From Planctomycetota bacterium (GTDB taxonomy: Bacteria > Planctomycetota > UBA1135 > GCA-002686595): DNA of 7,616 nt. The stretch is taken from contig JABFRZ010000318.1 of the NCBI GenBank assembly GCA_013140785.1, positions 1 to 7,616 on the forward strand, in the 5' to 3' direction. Below, piece after piece: positions 1-7,616 of this stretch (within the stretch, counting starts at the first letter, position 1; every line of letters begins with the position of its first letter). The translations under genes were made by a program, and so were the position numbers. Under the pieces are notes generated by a model. It had not been told where the DNA came from. It saw nothing but the letters and a program-made list of their open reading frames with translations, and did not search any database.

Positions 1-230
1 CTCTGGTCGATCGCCAGCACGCGCCCCGCCGGCCCGACCACGTGCGCGAGCTCGAGCGTGGTGAAGCCCGGCCCGCAGCCGAGGTCGAGCACGCGCATGC
101 CCGCGCCGAGCCCGGCACGCGCGAACAGCCCGTAGGCCTCTGGCACCCAGGCCTGGTGCTGGAAGCGCAGGCGCTCGAGCTCGGCGGGATCGGTCCCGAG
201 GATGTACTCGTCGGTTTCTTGCTCGCCCAT
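1..230 (-). CDS. Class I SAM-dependent methyltransferase, N-terminal part (cut by window edge)
   Basis: This reading frame runs leftward from an ATG (complement of 228-230) and leaves the window without a stop, giving 76 complete codons. Residues 46-60 read RVLDLGCGPGFTTLE, the classic motif I of Rossmann-fold class I methyltransferases, where the glycine-rich loop binds S-adenosylmethionine. Residues 70-75 (RVLAID) fit the next strand, ending in the acidic residue that usually contacts the SAM ribose. The region before motif I (residues 9-40, containing LGTDPAELERLRFQHQAW) resembles the N-terminal helices of generic 'methyltransferase domain' proteins. The substrate cannot be told because the C-terminal part is missing. 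I see no good Shine-Dalgarno sequence before the ATG. The gene is transcribed away from the PBP-barrel gene, so the two share a divergent intergenic region. The family call is firm; the function beyond that is unknown. Confidence 0.88.
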   Translation of the reverse strand, partial: MGEQETDEYILGTDPAELERLRFQHQAWVPEAYGLFARAGLGAGMRVLDLGCGPGFTTLELAHVVGPAGRVLAIDQ

Positions 231-471
231 GGGACGCGCGATGCTAGCTGAGCAACTGACGCGACACCTCCGGATCCGCGCGCGGGAATCCGGCGCGCTT
301 CGCTGGCGGGCGGCCGGTAGGAGCCACGGCCGCGCAACGCGGATGGACCGGAAGCGCAAGCGGCCTGCGAGGTGCGCGCCCTCCACAAGCGGGTTCTCAA
401 GGGATCACCACGAACGACCGAAGACCCGAGCCCCAAGAGCTCCCCATCCCTGGGACCTTGGCCCCCATCCC
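231..471. other. Divergent intergenic region between methyltransferase and PBP-barrel genes
   Basis: These 241 bases separate two genes pointing away from each other, so promoters for both probably lie here. I could not find a convincing -35/-10 pair or a good ribosome binding site on either strand. The only clear structure is the inverted repeat at 310-333, listed separately. The plus-strand frame of the downstream gene stays open back to 202, with an alternative ATG at 343. The translation there is rich in Arg, Pro and His, with no domain resemblance, which looks like a chance open frame in GC-rich DNA. Confidence 0.5.
310..333. repeat. 7-bp perfect inverted repeat with 10-base spacer
   Basis: The arms are gcggccg (310-316) and cggccgc (327-333), with the spacer gtaggagcca between them. 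The repeat lies in the divergent intergenic region, about 140 bases before the chosen start of the PBP-barrel gene and about 80 bases from the methyltransferase start. It could be an operator for a dimeric regulator or a hairpin in a leader RNA. In DNA this rich in G and C a 7-bp palindrome can also occur by chance. Confidence 0.3.
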
Positions 472-2115
472 ATGGCGAGCCTGGCGCTCCTCTTTCTCCT
501 CATTTCTTGGCAGTCACCGAACGAGCGCGCGAGTTCGGAAGCTCGCGAGAATTACGTGGTCGTGGTCCATCCGGAGAACCCCACCCGCTCGATCACCCGC
601 ACGGAGTTGCGGCGAATCCTGCGCGCGGAGGTCCAGGAATGGTCTTCGCGCGACACCATCCAGCTGCTCCTGCCGCGCTCGGGTTCGAGCGAGAAGCGGG
701 TCCTGCTCGACCTCGTGTACGACATGAACGACCTGCAGCTGAAGCGCTACTGGACGCGGCTGATCTACGAGCATCGCATCGTCGAAGCGCCGCTCTCCGT
801 GCCCTCGCCGGCGGTGGCGTTGCGCACCCTGGAACGGATGCGCGGGTCGTTGACGGTCGTGCCGGCCAGCGCGCTGCAGGGAAGCGTGCGCGCCAAGGTG
901 CTCGCCATCGACGGGATCCTGCCGGGGGACGAGGGCTACCCGCTGTGGCTCGACAGCCCCAGCATCGTCGAGCACCGCGCGTCCACGCCGAAGCGGGTGT
1001 CGGAGGCCTCGGCCGCCCGCGACGAGGAGCCTGCCGCCGCGAGCGCTGAACAGCAGGAGGTCCTGGAGCGCCTGGCCACTCTGGAAGAGGCTCTGGCCAC
1101 CCAACGTGACGGCATGCCCTCGCTGAGCTGGAGGCTGTTCGGTCACATGGAGGCGGAATACGAGGAGGACTCGACGGCCGGAGAGCCGCCCGCGAACAAC
1201 GCCTTCTCGATCGAGGTGCTCGACCTCCTGATCACGTCGGCCTTGAGCGAGCGCTTTTCCATCCTGACCGAGACGGTGTTCGAGGCGCTCGACGACAACG
1301 AGTTCGACATCGAGGTGGAGCGCCTGATCCTGAAGTACAGGTTCAGCGATGCGTTGAGCATCCAGGGCGGTCGCTTCCTGACCACGCTCGGATACTGGAA
1401 CTCGAAGTACCACCACGGCGAGTGGCTGCAGACCAGCATCGACCGCCCCGAGATCCTGAACTTCGAGGGCGACGACGGCATCCTGCCGCTCCACAGCGTC
1501 GGTGTGTCGCTGAAGGGCGCGTTCTTCGGCGAGGCGCTGTCCGCGGACTACGCGCTCGAGGTCGCCAACGGGCGCGGGCCCACCCCCGATGAGGCGCAGG
1601 ACAAGCTCGATGCCAACGACGAGAAGGCGCTCAACCTGTCGATCGGCCTGCAGCCGAGCGCCGTTCCCGGACTGCGCCTGGGCGGCGGCACCTACATCGA
1701 CAACATCCCGATGAACATCGATCCCGGCGCCGGCCAGGTGCACGGGGATCTCGACGAACGCATCACCAACGCGTATTGGGCCTACGAGGACTCCCACTGG
1801 GAGGCGATGGGCGAGTACTTCTGGATCGATCACGAGGGTGCGGGCGTGGCCACGGAATCCAGCGGCTGGTACCTGCAGGTCGGAAGGCGCCTCGCGGATT
1901 TCGTGCCCTACGTACGCCTGGACGCCGCCCATCTCGACGACCAGGATCCGTACTTCGGGACGTCGGACGACACCTCGACCGTGGCGCTCGGAGTTCGCTA
2001 CGACCCGGTCCGGTGGGTCGCCCTGACGTTGCAGTACGAGCGCACCAACATCGATGCTCCTGCCGGTGATCCGAACGGCAGGACGAACACGGTCGTGCTG
2101 CAGGCCACGTTCTAG
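472..2115 (+). CDS. Fusion of PstS-like substrate-binding domain and porin-like outer-membrane beta-barrel
   Basis: The model has 547 residues. Residues 1-15 (MASLALLFLLISWQS) are hydrophobic and probably part of a signal peptide, but lack the usual N-terminal Lys/Arg. Residues 28-148 resemble short phosphate-binding-protein-like domains: a strand VVVVHPENP, then a segment like 'S-x-TELRRIL...W', then PRSGSSEKR (68-76). That last stretch corresponds to the R/S-rich loop and helix start that binds oxyanions in PstS-type proteins. It is followed by LKRYWTRLIY and a final strand ending LAIDG (144-148). Residues 193-212 form a short coiled coil with leucines at 198, 201, 204 and 208. Residues 217-547 alternate polar and hydrophobic residues, are rich in aromatic and acidic residues, and end in VVLQATF. 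A terminal Phe after a beta strand is the usual BAM signal of outer-membrane barrels. The barrel resembles phosphate-selective or DcaP-type porins in general style, but I cannot assign a family. The kinase gene starts 12 bases downstream. The start at 472 is chosen for the hydrophobic segment; ATG 343 in the same frame would give 590 residues. The ligand is unknown. Confidence 0.8.
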   Translation: MASLALLFLLISWQSPNERASSEARENYVVVVHPENPTRSITRTELRRILRAEVQEWSSRDTIQLLLPRSGSSEKRVLLDLVYDMNDLQLKRYWTRLIYEHRIVEAPLSVPSPAVALRTLERMRGSLTVVPASALQGSVRAKVLAIDGILPGDEGYPLWLDSPSIVEHRASTPKRVSEASAARDEEPAAASAEQQEVLERLATLEEALATQRDGMPSLSWRLFGHMEAEYEEDSTAGEPPANNAFSIEVLDLLITSALSERFSILTETVFEALDDNEFDIEVERLILKYRFSDALSIQGGRFLTTLGYWNSKYHHGEWLQTSIDRPEILNFEGDDGILPLHSVGVSLKGAFFGEALSADYALEVANGRGPTPDEAQDKLDANDEKALNLSIGLQPSAVPGLRLGGGTYIDNIPMNIDPGAGQVHGDLDERITNAYWAYEDSHWEAMGEYFWIDHEGAGVATESSGWYLQVGRRLADFVPYVRLDAAHLDDQDPYFGTSDDTSTVALGVRYDPVRWVALTLQYERTNIDAPAGDPNGRTNTVVLQATF

Positions 2116-2127
2116 CCAGCCGAGCGC

Positions 2128-5211
<3,084 letters not shown>

Positions 5212-5248
5212 GGCTCGGCCCTTCGGGATTCAGTCAGAGCCTGTGAAA

Positions 5249-5265
5249 CCACGTTCAGCGCGTGG
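5249..5265 (-). terminator. Possible weak terminator hairpin at the 3' end of the esterase gene
   Basis: On the minus strand the arms CCACG and CGTGG enclose a 7-base loop that contains the TGA stop codon of the esterase, and the second arm is followed by TTT. The stem is only 5 bp and the T run is short, so intrinsic termination would be weak. It lies in the 43-base gap between the convergent kinase and esterase genes and overlaps the last codons of the esterase. On the plus strand an aggctc/gagcct pair (5211-5216 and 5237-5242) around a cTTCGg loop could also fold, but no T run follows it. Confidence 0.25.
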
Positions 5266-5998
5266 CCGGCGCGAGCTCTCCCAGGAGCTCGGCCATGGCT
5301 GGCGCCACGTTCGCTCCGATACGCGCGTGGCCGGCGCGGCTCGGGTGCAGGCCATCGTCCAGCATCATGCCGGCGACGCCGCCCACGCCCTGCATGAAGG
5401 ACGGGACGAAGGCCAGCTCGAGCTCCTCGGCCAAGCGCGGGTAGAGCGCCTCGAACGCGGAGACGTACTCGCGGCCGAGGCTCGGGGGCAGACGCACGCC
5501 GAGCAGGAGCACGCGCACGCCGGCGCCCTCGGCACGCTCGACGATCTGGCGCAGGCGCGCCTCGATCTCGGCCACGGGCTGGCCGCGCAGGCCGTCGTTG
5601 CCGCCGAGCTCGAGCACGAGCACGTCGGGCGCTTGTTTCAGCAGCCAATCGATGCGCCGCAGCCCGCCGGCGCTGGTGTCGCCGCTCACGCCCGCGTTGA
5701 CGAGCTCGAATGGACGCCCCTCCGCGGCGAGCAGGCGCTGCACGACGGCCGGAAAGGCCTGCGCGGGCTCGAGGTGCAGTCCGGCAGCGATGCTGTCGCC
5801 GAGGAACACGACCCGCGGTGCGCCTGCGGGAATCTCGGGCGCCGCAGGCGAGCGCGTGCTCGCTTCGTCCGACGGACCGGCCAGGGACTCGGGCGAGAAG
5901 CCCGTTGCGCGCGGCGCGTCCACCTCCGCGCCGCTTCCGCAGCCGGTGAGAGCGGACGCGAGCACGAGCAGCAGTGAGCGCGGCCAGAGGCGGACCAT
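5255..5998 (-). CDS. tesA: TesA-like SGNH-hydrolase esterase / lysophospholipase, predicted lipoprotein
   Basis: The protein has 247 residues when started at the ATG complementary to 5996-5998. That start puts a lipoprotein signal at the N-terminus: MVRLWPRSLLLVLASALTGC, with lipobox LTGC and lipidated Cys20. Residues 21-60 are a Pro/Ala/Ser-rich tether. The catalytic domain carries all SGNH blocks: GDS with nucleophile Ser69 (FLGDSIAAG), block II NAGVSGDTS with Gly106, block III GGND with Asn134, and block V DDGLHP with Asp215 and His218. These match the Ser-Asp-His triad of E. coli TesA (thioesterase I / protease I / lysophospholipase L1), a periplasmic enzyme that hydrolyses acyl esters and thioesters. 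The extra length over TesA (about 208 residues) is the lipid anchor and tether. Residue +2 after Cys is Gly, not Asp, which by the enterobacterial rule favours the outer membrane. The frame stays open to 6118, but the upstream part would bury the signal and looks non-coding. The gene is divergent from the ABC operon and convergent with the kinase. Confidence 0.92.
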   Translation of the reverse strand: MVRLWPRSLLLVLASALTGCGSGAEVDAPRATGFSPESLAGPSDEASTRSPAAPEIPAGAPRVVFLGDSIAAGLHLEPAQAFPAVVQRLLAAEGRPFELVNAGVSGDTSAGGLRRIDWLLKQAPDVLVLELGGNDGLRGQPVAEIEARLRQIVERAEGAGVRVLLLGVRLPPSLGREYVSAFEALYPRLAEELELAFVPSFMQGVGGVAGMMLDDGLHPSRAGHARIGANVAPAMAELLGELAPATR

Positions 5999-6120
5999 GG
6001 AGCACGAATGTACGCGCTCACAGCGCACGACGCACCCCACCCTCGCCGGCCGACGAACTCCGCGGACCGCGACGAATCCGCTTCCGCTCCGCGCCCTAAT
6101 CGTCCATCGTCTGCGCACCC
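5999..6120. promoter_or_regulatory. Divergent intergenic region between esterase and ABC transporter genes
   Basis: These 122 bases lie between the start codons of the leftward esterase and the rightward ABC ATPase, so both promoters are expected here unless the genes depend on distant ones. I see no promoter boxes that match well and no Shine-Dalgarno close to either start. The function is inferred from position only. Confidence 0.35.
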
Positions 6121-6824
<704 letters not shown>

Positions 6825-6828
<4 letters not shown>

Positions 6829-7616
6829 GCCTCTGCACGATCCTCGCCGCCGCCCGGCGCGAGTCGCGCGGCGCGCGGGGGCGGCTGTTCTTCTTCACGG
6901 CCTGCCTTGCGCTCGGCTCGATGGCCGTGGTGGGCGTGGCCGGGCTCGTGCGCTCGGTGCAGCAGGGGATCGCGGCGCAATCGCAGCAGCTCCTGGGCGC
7001 GGACGTGTGGCTACGCTCGCGCTCGCCGCTGCCGGAAGAGCTCGTGCATGCCCTCGACGAGGAACGGGCCCGGGGCGCGCGCGTGCTCGCGGTGCGGCTC
7101 GTGCAGACCATGGCGCGTGCGCCACGGGAAGACGGCCAGGGCGGGCCGAGCCGCCTGGTCGAGCTCAAGGCGGTGGAGGCGGGCTTCCCGTTCCATGGCG
7201 AGCTCGTGCTCGAGCCGGCGGGCAGGCTGGACGAGTTCCTCGCCGCGGACACGGTGGTCATCGCCGCCGAGCTGGGCGCGATGCTCGGCGTGCGCGTGGG
7301 CGACGAGCTCGCGCTCGGTTCGGCGCGCTTCCGCGTGGCCGCGCTCGTGCTCGACGAGCCCGGGCGCCTGGATCCGACCTTCACGGCCGGGCCGCGCGTC
7401 TTCGCGACGCTCGACGGCTTCGAGCGCATGCAGCTCGACGGGCTCGGCAGCCGCCTGACCCATGGCGCCCTGGTCGCGCTGCCGCCCGGCGCGCCGCGCG
7501 CGGCGCAATGGGCGCAAGAGCTCGAGCGGCGCGTGCCCACGGCCGAGCGCGTGCGCATCGACTCGCACGAGGAGGCCCAGCCGCAGGTGCGGCGCGCGGC
7601 CGAGCGCGTCGAGCGC
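6825..7616 (+). CDS. ybbP: FtsX-type ABC permease, YbbP family, N-terminal part (cut by window edge)
   Basis: An open frame of 264 codons runs from GTG 6825 to the right edge with no stop. The GTG overlaps the TGA of the ATPase (GTGA, 6825-6828), a strong sign of translational coupling. Residues 1-20 are a basic cytoplasmic start (AARRESRGARGR). Residues 21-42 (from LFFFTACLALGSMAVVGVAG) form the first membrane helix. This is followed by VRSVQQGIAAQSQQLLGAD and VWLRSRSPLP, a pattern typical of the large YbbP-type permeases, where the helix leads into a periplasmic MacB-like domain. Residues from about 50 to 264 fit that domain, for example ELGAMLGVRVGDELALGSARFRVAALV. Family members are about 800 residues with further helices, so most of the gene is missing. 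In E. coli the substrate of YbbAP is not settled, so I do not name one here. Confidence 0.88.

Noticed and set aside
202..471. Upstream extension of the PBP-barrel frame to ATG 202.
   Set aside because: It overlaps the start of the methyltransferase gene on the other strand, and its composition (Arg, His, Pro) does not look like a protein domain. ATG 472 lies directly before the hydrophobic signal-like segment.
6007..6012. TACATT on the minus strand as a -10 box for the esterase.
   Set aside because: It lies only about 8 bases from the start codon and has no matching -35 element at a proper distance.
5999..6118. Upstream extension of the esterase frame to a GTG at 6118.
   Set aside because: It would place 40 Arg/Val-rich residues before a clear lipoprotein signal peptide and would reach almost to the start of the divergent ABC gene.
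6907..7458. An open frame of 183 codons inside the permease region.
   Set aside because: It is Arg/Ser/Cys-rich and out of frame with the permease, which overlaps the ATPase stop by GTGA and shows the family's membrane helix and periplasmic motifs.

Overview
The window is high-GC DNA with G/C-rich third codon positions. It comes from a Gram-negative bacterium: there is an outer-membrane beta-barrel protein ending in phenylalanine, a lipoprotein signal, and a tesA / ybbA-ybbP type locus. The sequence does not fix the phylum. A Myxococcota-like or other high-GC deltaproteobacterial or acidobacterial-type genome is a guess. I see no rRNA, tRNA, CRISPR array, transposase or phage gene.

Layout. 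(1) Bases 1-230, minus strand: the N-terminal 76 codons of a class I SAM-dependent methyltransferase, cut by the window edge. (2) Bases 231-471: a divergent intergenic region with one 7-bp inverted repeat. (3) Bases 472-2115, plus strand: an unusual secreted protein in which a short phosphate-binding-protein-like (PstS-like) domain is joined through a coiled coil to a porin-like outer-membrane beta-barrel. (4) Bases 2128-5211, plus strand, 12 bases downstream: a 1027-residue hybrid histidine kinase with two membrane segments, a periplasmic sensor region, a HisKA/HATPase core and three receiver domains. The first receiver has Glu instead of the phosphorylatable Asp. (5) Bases 5255-5998, minus strand, convergent with the kinase: a TesA-like SGNH esterase/lysophospholipase with a lipoprotein signal. 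(6) Bases 6121-6828 and 6825-7616, plus strand, divergent from the esterase: an ABC ATPase and the start of its FtsX-type permease (YbbA/YbbP family), overlapping by GTGA and cut by the right edge.

How they may work together. Genes 3 and 4 look like one transcription unit: an envelope protein with a ligand-binding-like domain and a barrel, followed by a membrane sensor kinase. This suggests a surface or periplasmic sensing unit whose ligand is unknown; an oxyanion such as phosphate is only a family-based guess. The kinase has no HPt domain and no output domain, so its downstream partners must be encoded elsewhere. The esterase and ABC genes form a separate module with the divergent arrangement known for tesA and ybbAP in E. 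coli. The most notable items are the PBP-barrel fusion beside a kinase, the Asp-to-Glu receiver, and a perfect 15-bp in-frame tandem duplication in the kinase's first membrane helix.
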